Below, in pieces: positions 1-7,922 of a stretch of 64,000 nucleotides of DNA (positions are counted from its first letter, which is position 1; each line of letters starts with the position of its first letter). The DNA comes from Paenibacillus sinensis. GTDB taxonomy: Bacteria > Bacillota > Bacilli > Paenibacillales > Paenibacillaceae. The translations under genes were made by a program, and so were the position numbers. The notes below the pieces were generated by a model. It searched no databases and was not told the DNA's origin. It saw only the letters and a program-made list of their open reading frames with translations. The DNA is taken from the NCBI RefSeq assembly GCF_019904155.1, contig NZ_JAHCMB010000061.1, positions 1 through 64,000 of the forward strand, written 5' to 3'.

Positions 1-927
1 CCTGCTGATGGTTCCAATTTCATAACCAAAGTTATTCGGTTTTACGATGTTTGTAATATTTCTCTTATCTTCGCGAAATAAATATCCTTTAGTAAAGGTT
101 CTATTGAATGTTTTTTTCAGATTTTCTTTATCTTCTTCGGTTATTTTATGATCTAAGGCCAGGCGATAGTTGGATACAACATTAGCCACATACGTAGGAT
201 CTTTCATTCGACCTTCTATTTTTAAAGAATCGATTTCTTTTAAATCATCGATATAATCGATTGTGTTTAAGTCCTTCGTCGATAGAATATAGTTTTTCGC
301 TAAAGATGTATCTGTTGTCTGATCCATTAGTTCATACTCCTTACGGCATGAACCCACACATCTTCCGCGATTTCCGCTTCGATAGCCGATTAATCCTGAC
401 ATGAGACAGTTTCCCGAATAAGAGACACATAAAGCACCGTGAACGAAAATTTCCAAAGGGATTTCCGCTATTCGTTTGATCTCTTTTACTTTTTCAATCT
501 CAACCTCGCGGGACAGAACAACTCTTTTAGCACCAAGTTCTTTAAATAATAAAGTTCCGTCTACATCGTCTATTCCCATTTGCGTTGAGCAATGTGCTTC
601 CAGATCAAGAAAGTTTTCAACGATATAATCGAAAGCAGCCAGGTCCTGGACGATAATGCCATCCACACCGATTTCATTTAATTCGCGTATCTGCTCTTTC
701 ATCTCTTGAACTTCGTTTTCGAAAACGATGGTATTCATGGTAACATAGATTTTAACGTTCCTCAGGTGCGCATACGTAACAGCCTCTTGTAACGATTCGA
801 AATCAAAATTAGATGAGTATGCACGTGCCCCAAATTTTTGCATGCCTAAGTATATGGCATCACAACCATTCGAAATTGCAGCTTTTAAAGCTTTCATATT
901 TCCTGCCGGAGCTAATAATTCAGTCAT
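1..927 (-). CDS. U32 family peptidase, 3' end outside window
   Basis: The ATG at 927 is preceded by an AGGAGG ribosome binding site, and the frame stays open to the left edge (about 309 residues visible), so the C-terminus is missing. The protein begins MTELLAPAGN, typical of the U32 family (YrrN/YrrO, RlhA, TrhP, UbiU/V). It carries the U32 signature around EIFVHGALCVSYSGNCLMS, followed by a GRCVGSCR stretch whose cysteines in relatives can bind an Fe-S cluster. Many U32 proteins act in tRNA or rRNA hydroxylation rather than proteolysis, so substrate cannot be assigned. The gene is strikingly AT-rich compared with the genes from 2 kb onward and lies just downstream of tRNA-Arg, which suggests acquired DNA. 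Family assignment is secure; function is not. Confidence 0.88.
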   Translation of the reverse strand, partial: MTELLAPAGNMKALKAAISNGCDAIYLGMQKFGARAYSSNFDFESLQEAVTYAHLRNVKIYVTMNTIVFENEVQEMKEQIRELNEIGVDGIIVQDLAAFDYIVENFLDLEAHCSTQMGIDDVDGTLLFKELGAKRVVLSREVEIEKVKEIKRIAEIPLEIFVHGALCVSYSGNCLMSGLIGYRSGNRGRCVGSCRKEYELMDQTTDTSLAKNYILSTKDLNTIDYIDDLKEIDSLKIEGRMKDPTYVANVVSNYRLALDHKITEEDKENLKKTFNRTFTKGYLFREDKRNITNIVKPNNFGYEIGTISR

Positions 928-1018
928 TTTTTCCTCCTGATGACCCATAAATGATTAAAAACTTGCCCCTACTTATGATACGGCTCACCGTATCACAATT
1001 TAAGCATTTGGGCCTACT

Positions 1019-1056
1019 GATATGTAGCCTTACCGAAGCCTATGCTCCAACGAACC
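1019..1056. repeat. Short interspersed repeat, copy 1
   Basis: This 38-nt stretch matches 1271-1308 at 31 of 38 positions, with the shared core TATGCTCC.ACGAACC. This copy is the more diverged one and lies between the U32 gene and the tRNA-Arg terminator. The second copy sits inside a tRNA-like sequence. Confidence 0.6.
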
Positions 1057-1084
1057 TTTCAGGGGGTTCTCATCTCTCGGACCC

Positions 1085-1111
1085 AAAAAAGCCTTCCCGA
1101 AGGAAGGCTTA
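1085..1111 (-). terminator. Rho-independent terminator of tRNA-Arg
   Basis: On the minus strand the stem AAGCCTTCC / GGAAGGCTT closes a TTCG tetraloop and is followed by a T-run. It lies directly 3' of the tRNA. Confidence 0.88.
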
Positions 1112-1114
1112 AGA

Positions 1115-1188
1115 CGTCCCAAGAGGGATTCGAACCCCCGACCGTGCGCTTAGAAGGCGCATGCTCTATCCAGCTGAGCTATTGGGAC
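1115..1188 (-). tRNA. tRNA-Arg (anticodon UCU)
   Basis: A complete 74-nt cloverleaf can be folded by eye. The acceptor stem is GTCCCAA/TTGGGAC, the D-arm GCTC/GAGC, the anticodon stem TGCGC/GCGCA with loop CTTCTAA (anticodon TCT), and the T-arm has loop TTCGAAT. The discriminator base is G and CCA is not encoded. It should decode AGA/AGG arginine codons. A U-tract terminator follows at once, so it appears to be a single-gene unit. Confidence 0.95.
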
Positions 1189-1236
1189 ACAATAAATGAG
1201 TCAAACCAAAATCATGATAAGTAGACCAAAATCCAT

Positions 1237-1356
1237 TGTCCCAATCGGGGTGCAGCCCTCCGGGCTGACTGCGATGTAGTCCTGCCGAAGCTTATGCTCC
1301 GACGAACCCCCGACCATGCAGAAGGCACACGTCCTAACCAGCTGAGCTACTGGGAC
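1237..1356 (-). pseudogene. tRNA-Arg-like gene interrupted in the T-loop
   Basis: From 1356 the minus strand reads like a tRNA-Arg(UCU): acceptor GTCCCAG, D-arm, an anticodon loop CTTCTGC, then GGGGG and TTCG of the T-arm. At about 1302 the tRNA sequence stops and roughly 50 bases containing the interspersed repeat follow. After that CCCCG and a matching acceptor strand TTGGGAC (1244-1238) reappear. The D-stem (GCTC/GGAC) and anticodon stem are also degenerate. It reads as a tRNA copy split by an insertion, and I infer it is not functional. Confidence 0.7.
1271..1308. repeat. Short interspersed repeat, copy 2 (inside tRNA remnant)
   Basis: Partner of 1019-1056 (31/38 identical). It forms most of the DNA that separates the two halves of the tRNA-like sequence. 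The interval 1189-1534 otherwise holds only this remnant and a terminator. Confidence 0.6.
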
Positions 1357-1469
1357 ATATCAGTTATGTATTCAACAACGTTAACTATTATATAACGGGT
1401 GGGCTTGGCAGATCAAGGTTGACGGTTACATTTCTTGAAAAAGATACCGGTGGCACAGATAAACAGCCA

Positions 1470-1520
1470 AAATCAAAGGAGCGCCGCCTGGGCCGGTAAG
1501 CCCTTGGATGCACGCTCCCC
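1470..1520 (-). terminator. Probable terminator of the gene at 1535-1891
   Basis: On the minus strand GGGAGCG pairs with CGCTCCT across a loop that contains a smaller GGC/GCC hairpin, followed by TTTGATTTT. It begins about 15 nt after the stop of the upstream gene. Confidence 0.55.
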
Positions 1521-1534
1521 TGATCGATGCCATG

Positions 1535-1891
1535 TTAATCGTGATCGCGAAAGCGGATTGCGAGCTGCTTTTTCAAATCGCCGAAGATCAACAGCTCCCG
1601 CTGAAACTTGTTCTTCTCTTCCTCGGGGCTCATGATCGGGCTGCCCGTAAAAGCGGTGGCGGTCACGTCGACGAACGCGTCATGCAGACTATTGTCATAC
1701 CAATCCGTTGCCGTATCGGCATCGTTGGTTATAATACGGATAATCTCAAAACCCTCTTCCCGCTTGTCTTCCACGATATAGACCAATAGTGCGGGGTCGT
1801 CCACGGCTCCCGGCAGCACCCCCACCTCGGCGCACGGCGCTCCGTCGTAGTCCAGCATCCGGCGTATTTTCGCGTCCTTGATGTAATACAT
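1535..1891 (-). CDS. Conserved hypothetical protein, 118 aa
   Basis: The frame starts at an ATG preceded by a purine-rich GAGAAGGAGGGAAG ribosome binding site and ends at its own terminator, so it is very likely a real gene. The product is soluble and acidic, begins MYYIKDAKIRRMLDY, and has no signal peptide or membrane segment. The C-terminal third is charged and likely helical (SPEEEKNKFQREL). I do not recognise a family. It is divergent from asnB across 146 bp and may share that control region. Confidence 0.7.
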   Translation of the reverse strand: MYYIKDAKIRRMLDYDGAPCAEVGVLPGAVDDPALLVYIVEDKREEGFEIIRIITNDADTATDWYDNSLHDAFVDVTATAFTGSPIMSPEEEKNKFQRELLIFGDLKKQLAIRFRDHD

Positions 1892-2037
1892 CGGTCTTCC
1901 CTCCTTCTCTGGCCGTTTCCCTATCTATTGTTGGGATAAGGACATACATTTTATGCCTTACTTCGGCATATATCTGTACCAATTGGCAAAAAGACAGGGA
2001 CACCCATCAGGCGCCCCGCAAGAGAGGATGAACCGTC

Positions 2038-3882
2038 ATGTGCGGAATAACCGGATTTATAGAATGGCGCGGCGATTTGACACAGCATTCCCAGCTGCTG
2101 ATACAAATGACCGAAACCCTGGCGAATCGGGGCCCAGACGCGTCGGGCACCTGGATTTCGGGACCGGTGGCGTTCGGACACCGCAGACTCAGCGTCATTG
2201 ACCCCGAGAATGGCGCCCAACCGATGATCGCCCGCCATGAGGACCAGACTTATGCAATTGTGTACAATGGAGAATTATATAACGCCGACGAGCTGAAAAA
2301 TGAACTCAAGCAGCGGGGGCATCATTTTCTCACCCACTGCGACACGGAGGTGCTCCTGCACGCCTACATCGAATGGGGCCCGGACTGCGCGGAGAAGCTG
2401 AACGGCATCTTCGCGTTTGCCGTCTGGGACGGCTTGCGGGAGCAGGTGTTTCTGGCCCGTGACCGTCTCGGCGTGAAGCCGCTGTTCTACAGCAAGGTGG
2501 ACGATACGCTGGTGTTCGGTTCAGAGCCCAAAGCGCTGCTGCAGCATCCCAAAGTGCGCCCCACCGTCGGTCCGGAGGGTCTCGCTGAGGTATTCATCAT
2601 CGGACCGGCGCGGACTCCGGGTCATGGCGTCTACAGGGATATGGCCGAACTCCGGCCGGGCCACGCGATGATCTACAGCCGCGAAGGACTGCGAAGCTAT
2701 GCCTACTGGACGCTGGAAAGTGTTCCTCATCAGGACACCCCCGACGAGACGGCTGCCAAAGTGCGCGAGCTGCTGCAGGATACGCTGGAACGGCAGCTCG
2801 TGTCCGATGTGCCGGTCTGTTCGCTGCTCTCCGGCGGACTGGATTCAAGCGCGTTGTCCGCGCTGGCCGTCGACTATTACAAGCGTACCGGACAGGGGCA
2901 GATGGACACCTACTCCGTCGATTACGTAGACAACGACAAATACTTCAAGAGCCATTCCTTCCAGCCGGGAGCGGATGCTCCCTGGGTGAAACGGATGGCA
3001 GAGGAGCTGCAGACCCGGCATCACAACATTCAGTTCGATACCGATGAATTGGTCGAGGCGCTGGATAACGCCCTCTTCACCCGGGACCTGCCTGGAATGA
3101 CAGATGTCGATTCCTCGCTGTACCTGTTCTGCCGGGAGATCAAAAAAGGCGCCACCGTCGCCATCTCCGGCGAAGCGGCGGATGAAATTTTCGGCGGCTA
3201 CCCCTGGTTTCACCGGGAAGAAATGCTGTCTTCCGGCACCTTCCCGTGGGCGGTGGCTCCCAAAATGCGGGCCGGACTGCTGTCCCCCGAAATCCGCGAA
3301 TGGATTCGCCCGCTTGAATATTTGAACGATCGCTACAGCGACGCCGTCGCCGAGACGCCGAAGCTGGACGGGGAGAGCGGCAAGCAGGCGCAGATGCGGG
3401 TCATGTCCTATCTGAACATTACGCGCTTCATGCCGACACTGCTGGACCGCAAAGACCGAATGAGCATGGGTGTGGGCCTGGAGGTTCGCGTGCCGTACTG
3501 CGACCACCGGCTGGTTCAATATGTCTATAATATTCCCTGGGAAATCAAAACGGTCGGAGGCCGGGAAAAGGGGATTCTGCGCAAAGCGCTTGAAGGCATC
3601 CTGCCGGATGATGTGCTGTATCGTAAAAAGAGTCCCTATCCCAAAACCCATAACCCGAGCTTCCTCCAGTCTGTCCGCCAGAAGGCGCTGGACGTTCTGG
3701 ACGATCCAACCTCACCTGTCCTGCCGCTGATCGACGCCGCCAAAATCCGGGAAATCGCCGCTTCCCCCGAATCCTCCAGCAACTTGCCCTGGTTCGGACA
3801 GCTCATGTCCGGCCCGCAGCTGTTCGCCTACATCGCCCAGGTCAATCTGTGGCTGCGCACCTATAACATCTCGATCGGTTAG
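2038..3882 (+). CDS. asnB: Asparagine synthase (glutamine-hydrolysing)
   Basis: 614 residues. Converts aspartate, ATP and glutamine to asparagine, AMP, PPi and glutamate in the cytosol. After Met1 removal the N-terminal Cys (MCGITGF) is the nucleophile of the class II glutaminase domain (about residues 2-210), with the ANRGPD motif near residue 30. The synthetase domain follows, with the PP-loop SGGLDSS near residue 265. The length equals that of the B. subtilis AsnO (YisO) type rather than AsnB (632) or AsnH (747), so it may be an AsnO orthologue; I use the general symbol. A GAGAGGATG ribosome binding site precedes the ATG. A shortened CPBP gene follows 24 bases after the stop, before a strong terminator. 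Confidence 0.93.
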   Translation: MCGITGFIEWRGDLTQHSQLLIQMTETLANRGPDASGTWISGPVAFGHRRLSVIDPENGAQPMIARHEDQTYAIVYNGELYNADELKNELKQRGHHFLTHCDTEVLLHAYIEWGPDCAEKLNGIFAFAVWDGLREQVFLARDRLGVKPLFYSKVDDTLVFGSEPKALLQHPKVRPTVGPEGLAEVFIIGPARTPGHGVYRDMAELRPGHAMIYSREGLRSYAYWTLESVPHQDTPDETAAKVRELLQDTLERQLVSDVPVCSLLSGGLDSSALSALAVDYYKRTGQGQMDTYSVDYVDNDKYFKSHSFQPGADAPWVKRMAEELQTRHHNIQFDTDELVEALDNALFTRDLPGMTDVDSSLYLFCREIKKGATVAISGEAADEIFGGYPWFHREEMLSSGTFPWAVAPKMRAGLLSPEIREWIRPLEYLNDRYSDAVAETPKLDGESGKQAQMRVMSYLNITRFMPTLLDRKDRMSMGVGLEVRVPYCDHRLVQYVYNIPWEIKTVGGREKGILRKALEGILPDDVLYRKKSPYPKTHNPSFLQSVRQKALDVLDDPTSPVLPLIDAAKIREIAASPESSSNLPWFGQLMSGPQLFAYIAQVNLWLRTYNISIG

Positions 3883-3906
3883 CCCGATGATGGGATCCAT
3901 ACCGGA

Positions 3907-4500
3907 ATGAACCTGCTTCTGATAAATAATCCGGGCGTGATATTTGCATGGCTGTGGATCGCGGTGCTTCTGCCGCTGGCTTACGGCGCCATCTCGGTTC
4001 TGGTCCACCGGATAGTGACAGGCAGCTTCCCCGCATTGGATCGGTTCGGGCTGACCTCAGAACTGCCCGCTGGCTTCAATCTATGGCAGACATCGCTGGC
4101 CTGGGTACTGACCTTCGGCATCGGTGAAGAGAGCGGCTGGCGCGGCTTCCTCCTGCCGGAGCTAAGCAGGGGGCGATCTTTATTCGGTTCGGCCCTTATC
4201 GTCGCCGCAGTCTGGATGCTCTGGCATCTGCCTGCATTCGGGTTCAACGACAACTACCTGCATATGGGCTTCGGCGTTATCGGCTGGGCAATCAGCCTGA
4301 CCTATGGCTCGGTGGTGCTCGCCTGGATCTGTGAAGGCAGCCGCTGGAGCATCATCCCCGTCATTTTGTGGCACGGCATCTTCGACACGCTGACGGCAAG
4401 CGATCAGGCGGCTGAAGTTATGGCCATGGTATGCAGCATGCTGGTCATCATCCAGGGCGTTCTCCTTATGCGAAGCATGGGCCGCCGCCCGAATGCGTGA
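3907..4500 (+). CDS. CPBP family intramembrane metalloprotease, N-terminally short
   Basis: 197 residues, hydrophobic, with the hallmarks of CAAX-protease/bacteriocin-processing (CPBP, Abi) proteins: GEESGWRGFLL (EExxxR, about residues 74-84), a WHLPAF histidine and a late HGIFD histidine, the glutamates and histidines that should bind the metal. Relatives are usually 230-300 residues with two more N-terminal membrane helices before the EExxxR helix, so this copy lacks roughly 60-70 residues. The reading frame is the same as that of asnB and begins 24 bases after its TAG. No clear ribosome binding site is visible, so it may be translated by coupling or be a decaying gene. Confidence 0.72.
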   Translation: MNLLLINNPGVIFAWLWIAVLLPLAYGAISVLVHRIVTGSFPALDRFGLTSELPAGFNLWQTSLAWVLTFGIGEESGWRGFLLPELSRGRSLFGSALIVAAVWMLWHLPAFGFNDNYLHMGFGVIGWAISLTYGSVVLAWICEGSRWSIIPVILWHGIFDTLTASDQAAEVMAMVCSMLVIIQGVLLMRSMGRRPNA

Positions 4501-4582
4501 ATAGCAGGGACCGCCTGAAAGCTGGAAGAGGAAGAGGCTCCCATCCCCCACCCGGATATCGGGATATGGCCCGGAATACACA

Positions 4583-4666
4583 AAGAAGCCCATTCAACCG
4601 CGACCAGAACCGTCCCTGTTTATAAGACAGGGACCGGTTCCCGTAAGCGGTTGGGGGCTTCTTTTT
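4583..4666. terminator. Large bidirectional terminator between convergent genes
   Basis: Three nested inverted repeats: AAGAAGCCC/GGGCTTCTT outermost, then AACCGC/GCGGTT, then GAACCGTCCCTGT/ACAGGGACCGGTTC. A T-run follows on the plus side, and CTTCTTTG on the minus side. It separates asnB-CPBP from the converging aldo/keto reductase gene. Confidence 0.8.
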
Positions 4667-4667
4667 C

Positions 4668-5504
4668 TCAGAAACTGAAGTTGTCCGGGTCGGGACCATA
4701 GCGCTGGTTCTTGTTCAGCCCTTCGATGGCCTCTACATCCTCGTCGCTTAGTGTGAAGTCGAAAATACCGGCATTCTCGACGATGCGTTTCTCGTGAATG
4801 GACTTTGGAATCGTGATCACGCCCTGCTGGATATCCCAGCGGAGAACGATCTGCGCGGGCGTCCGATTGTATTTCGTCGCAAGCTCCTGCAGCAGTGGGA
4901 GGTCCAGATTGCCCTGCATGAGCGGGCTCCAGGCTTCCAGCTGAATGCTCTGATCCCGGCAGTATTTCACCAGCTCGCGCTGCGTCAGCAGCGGGTGGAA
5001 TTCCACCTGATTCACAGCGGGCTTGACTCCGGTTTCTTCGATGATGCTGTTCAGATGATGGGGCTGGAAATTGCTGACCCCAATCGATTGCACATAGCCC
5101 TCTTGCTGCAGATGAATGAGAGCTTTCCAGGTGTCGACGAATTTGCCTTTGACCGGCCAGTGAATCAGCAGCAGATCCAGGACATCAAGTCCGAGCTTCT
5201 TCAGGCTAGTGCCGCAGGCTTGGAGCGTCTGTTCATAGCCCTGATCGGCGTTCCAGACCTTGGTCGTGATGAACAGCTCCTCGCGGGAAACCCCGCCCTC
5301 CTTGATGCCTTGTCCGACGCCCTCTTCGTTCTTGTAAGCAGCGGCGGTATCGATACTGCGGTAGCCGGTTTCAATCGCCGTTCTGACCGCATGAATAACC
5401 TCATCCCCCGCTTTGGTCTGCCAGACGCCGAGTCCGAGCCAGGGCATCGTTCTGCCGTCACTCAGGGTGGGTCCCCCGGTAAACGGTGCGTTCAACTGAG
5501 TCAT
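4668..5504 (-). CDS. Aldo/keto reductase
   Basis: 278 residues, a TIM-barrel NADPH-dependent oxidoreductase of the AKR5-like group (YtbE/YvgN, methylglyoxal or general aldehyde reductase). The catalytic tetrad is visible as D52 (SIDTAAAY), Y57, K82 (TTKVW) and H115 (LLIHWP). The C-terminal IPKS segment matches the NADP phosphate-binding loop. The start at 5504 is chosen because GGAGGG sits 8 bases upstream; an in-frame ATG 18 bases earlier has no such site. It stands alone, facing the terminator at 4583-4666. The physiological substrate cannot be told from sequence. Confidence 0.9.
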   Translation of the reverse strand: MTQLNAPFTGGPTLSDGRTMPWLGLGVWQTKAGDEVIHAVRTAIETGYRSIDTAAAYKNEEGVGQGIKEGGVSREELFITTKVWNADQGYEQTLQACGTSLKKLGLDVLDLLLIHWPVKGKFVDTWKALIHLQQEGYVQSIGVSNFQPHHLNSIIEETGVKPAVNQVEFHPLLTQRELVKYCRDQSIQLEAWSPLMQGNLDLPLLQELATKYNRTPAQIVLRWDIQQGVITIPKSIHEKRIVENAGIFDFTLSDEDVEAIEGLNKNQRYGPDPDNFSF

Positions 5505-5654
5505 CGCTCTTTCCCTCCACATTCATATCGGAATTGACTGTACACACATGTATTACCGTCTGCGCCGCCATTTTAAGCACTAATTCCCCAAACCGTAAAT
5601 CAAAATTCACGGATGCCGGTTCACTCAGCCTGGCAGACACCGGCTTGTCTCCGC

Positions 5655-6116
5655 TTATTTCTCCGATTTGTCGATCAGCCGGAAATCGTCGTAGTGAAAG
5701 CCGGGAGCGACCACGCAGGAGACGAGCACCGGCTCGTCGCCAAGCGGACGCGCCGCCTGCCAAACGCCGGCAGGGACAAGCGCCTGCGGCTGCTGCCCTG
5801 CCGCGATATCCAGGCCGAGCACAATCTCCTGCACATCCCCGGGCTGCTCGCCGCTTCCGCCCAGACTCAGGACAAGGGGGCTGCCGGCATGCCACAGCCA
5901 GTGCTCGTCCGACAGGACGGTATGCCACTCTGATATTTCTCCGGGGTGGAGAAGGAAATAGATAGTGGACGCCGCAGGGCGCGGGCCCGAATAATCTCCG
6001 CTCAGAAGTTCCTTCGGAATTTGTACGGAGGACTTCCAGATTTCCTTGAACCATCCGCCTTCGACATGGCGCTCCAGTCCAAGCAGTTCAACAAAGGGTG
6101 AAAGCTCTTTTGTCAC
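5655..6116 (-). CDS. DUF985 cupin-fold protein
   Basis: 153 residues with a GTG start behind AAGGAGAGG. The sequence matches the DUF985 family (relatives of yeast YML079w): GLERHVEGGWFKEIW at the N-terminus, STIYFLL, the SEWHTVLSDEHWLWHAG sugar/metal-pocket block, and a C-terminal SCVVAPGFHYDDFRL. Family members form dimeric jelly-roll cupins and are often annotated as possible sugar epimerases, without a proven substrate. The gene lies 49 bases downstream of rdgB on the same strand and might be read with it. Confidence 0.85.
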   Translation of the reverse strand: MTKELSPFVELLGLERHVEGGWFKEIWKSSVQIPKELLSGDYSGPRPAASTIYFLLHPGEISEWHTVLSDEHWLWHAGSPLVLSLGGSGEQPGDVQEIVLGLDIAAGQQPQALVPAGVWQAARPLGDEPVLVSCVVAPGFHYDDFRLIDKSEK

Positions 6117-6165
6117 GATTATTCCTCTCCTTAGTTCGTTTTAGCTTGATTAATTGCCAGCTCGT

Positions 6166-6822
6166 TTAATTGCCTCTTGACCGGGATGAGCCTTCCGTCG
6201 CCTCGGCCAGCCGCTCCGTCAGAAGACGGAGCGCTTGTCCACGGTGGCTGATCGCCTGCTTCTCGGACACGGCCAGCTCAGCCATTGTCTTGCCGTAATC
6301 GGGAAGATAGAACAGCGGATCATAACCGAATCCCCCGCCTCCCGCCGGCTCTGAAGTGATCCAGCCCTCCACGGCGCCCTCGGCTGTATATTCCGTATCG
6401 CTGGACGGATCATACAGTGACAGGGCGCAGACGAACCGGGCCGTACTGAGCAGCGGCTGGTCGGTATCCTCTCCCTGCCTCAGTTCTTCCAGCTCGGCCA
6501 GCAGCTTCAAATTATTGTCTTCATCGGTGGCGCCGGGACCGCCGTACCGGGCGGAATAGACACCCGGACGGCCGTCAAGCGCATCCACGCAGAGACCGGA
6601 ATCGTCGGCAAGGACGGGCAGTCCGAGCGCTTTCGACACCTGCACTGATTTCTTCCGCGCGTTCTCAGCGAAGGTCACGCCATCCTCTACCACATCCGGA
6701 AGATCGGGATAATCGAACATGCTCTTCACCTGGAACCCCAGCGGAGCAAAAGCATGCTGAAACTCCTTGACCTTACCGGCATTCTTGGTAGCGACAATCA
6801 GAATTCCGTTCTCCGCCTGCAT
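6166..6822 (-). CDS. rdgB: XTP/dITP diphosphatase (RdgB/HAM1 family)
   Basis: 218 residues. Hydrolyses non-canonical purine nucleoside triphosphates (XTP, dITP, ITP) to monophosphates, keeping them out of nucleic acids. Motifs in order: TKNAGKVKEF at the N-terminus (substrate binding), LADDSGLCVDAL (the metal-binding aspartates), GGGFGYDPLF, and SHRGQA near the C-terminus. The ATG at 6822 follows the rph stop codon by one base, and its GGAGG lies inside the end of rph, so the two are translationally coupled. A longer in-frame extension upstream overlaps rph and lacks family similarity. The B. subtilis equivalent is ysnA, in the same order after gerM and rph. Confidence 0.95.
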   Translation of the reverse strand: MQAENGILIVATKNAGKVKEFQHAFAPLGFQVKSMFDYPDLPDVVEDGVTFAENARKKSVQVSKALGLPVLADDSGLCVDALDGRPGVYSARYGGPGATDEDNNLKLLAELEELRQGEDTDQPLLSTARFVCALSLYDPSSDTEYTAEGAVEGWITSEPAGGGGFGYDPLFYLPDYGKTMAELAVSEKQAISHRGQALRLLTERLAEATEGSSRSRGN

Positions 6823-6823
6823 G

Positions 6824-7582
6824 TTATACCTCCTGCCCGGCCGGACCCAGCGGAATTTTGAGCGCGATCGGTCCAAGCGCCTCCTTCTGGGCGGCAATGA
6901 GCTCCAGAACGCCCTTCTCGCCGAGTCCCAGCAAATAATCGAGTTCCCTGCGCGAGAACGGGCGCTCTTCACCGGTCCCCTGCAGCTCGACGAACTCTCC
7001 GCTGCCCGTCATTACGACATTCATATCGACTGTGGCCTTGGAGTCCTCTTCATAATTCAGATCGAGCAGCGGCTTGTCATCCACAATGCCGACGCTGATG
7101 GCGGCCAGGTAATCGGTGATGGGAAAAACGCTCAGCTTGTGCTGTACCGCGATTTTGTTCACGGCAAAAGCGAGCGCCACGAAGGAGCCGGTAATCGAAG
7201 CCGTCCGCGTCCCCCCGTCGGCTTGAATCACATCGCAGTCCAGCGTGATGTTCCGTTCGCCCAGCGCATGCAAATTGACGACAGAGCGGAGCGCCCGCCC
7301 GATCAGCCGCTGGATTTCCATCGTCCGTCCCGTCAGCTTGCCGCGCGCGGCTTCACGCTGATTGCGCGATTGGGTGGCCCGCGGCAGCATGGAATACTCC
7401 GCTGTCACCCAGCCCTTTCCCTGCCCCTTCAGAAAAGGGGGAACCTTCTCTTCCACCGTCGCAGTGCAGATAACCTTCGTATCCCCCATCTCAATCAGGA
7501 CGGAGCCTTCCGCATATTTATTAACCTGGGTCGTTATTTTGAGCGGCCGGAGCTGGTCGTCGTTTCGCCCGTTTGATCTCAT
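6824..7582 (-). CDS. rph: Ribonuclease PH
   Basis: 252 residues, phosphate-dependent 3'-5' exoribonuclease that trims tRNA 3' ends. The full-length RNase PH fold is present: [14 protein letters not shown] start, [14 protein letters not shown] with the RNA-binding arginines, [15 protein letters not shown], and the catalytic block [26 protein letters not shown] precedes the ATG. It is followed by rdgB after a single base and preceded, across about 340 bp, by gerM, preserving the Bacillus gerM-rph-ysnA order. Confidence 0.96.
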   Translation of the reverse strand: MRSNGRNDDQLRPLKITTQVNKYAEGSVLIEMGDTKVICTATVEEKVPPFLKGQGKGWVTAEYSMLPRATQSRNQREAARGKLTGRTMEIQRLIGRALRSVVNLHALGERNITLDCDVIQADGGTRTASITGSFVALAFAVNKIAVQHKLSVFPITDYLAAISVGIVDDKPLLDLNYEEDSKATVDMNVVMTGSGEFVELQGTGEERPFSRRELDYLLGLGEKGVLELIAAQKEALGPIALKIPLGPAGQEV

Positions 7583-7805
7583 TTAGTCTGCCTCCTACAT
7601 GCGTATCGCGTTAGCTTCAAATTTGCATCCTTAATTTTACCAAAGTGAAGGCACAAAAGCACTCTCCCGGAGCAAAAGCGCCGGGCGGTCTTGCAATCCA
7701 AGACGCCATGCACCCACACGCCTCAGGATAATCACCTGCCGGCATCCTCACAGACGCCGGGCGTTTGCTGCGAAAAGAACCTATGGTTATGCGCGCAGCA
7801 TAGGA

Positions 7806-7840
7806 ACAAGAAGCCCCGGACGGGATACACCCGCCGGGGC
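7806..7840 (-). terminator. Terminator of gerM
   Basis: On the minus strand GCCCCGG-CGGG pairs with CCCG-CCGGGGC and is followed by TTCTTGTT, about 80 bases after the gerM stop. The rest of the 7583-7922 interval presumably carries the rph promoter; I see no further gene there. Confidence 0.75.
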
Positions 7841-7922
7841 CGCGCGCTTCGCGCTTCAAGGAGGACGCAGACCTGTGCGCAAGCTGCACATGACAGCCAG
7901 CCGCAGGTTAGCGGCCATTTCT

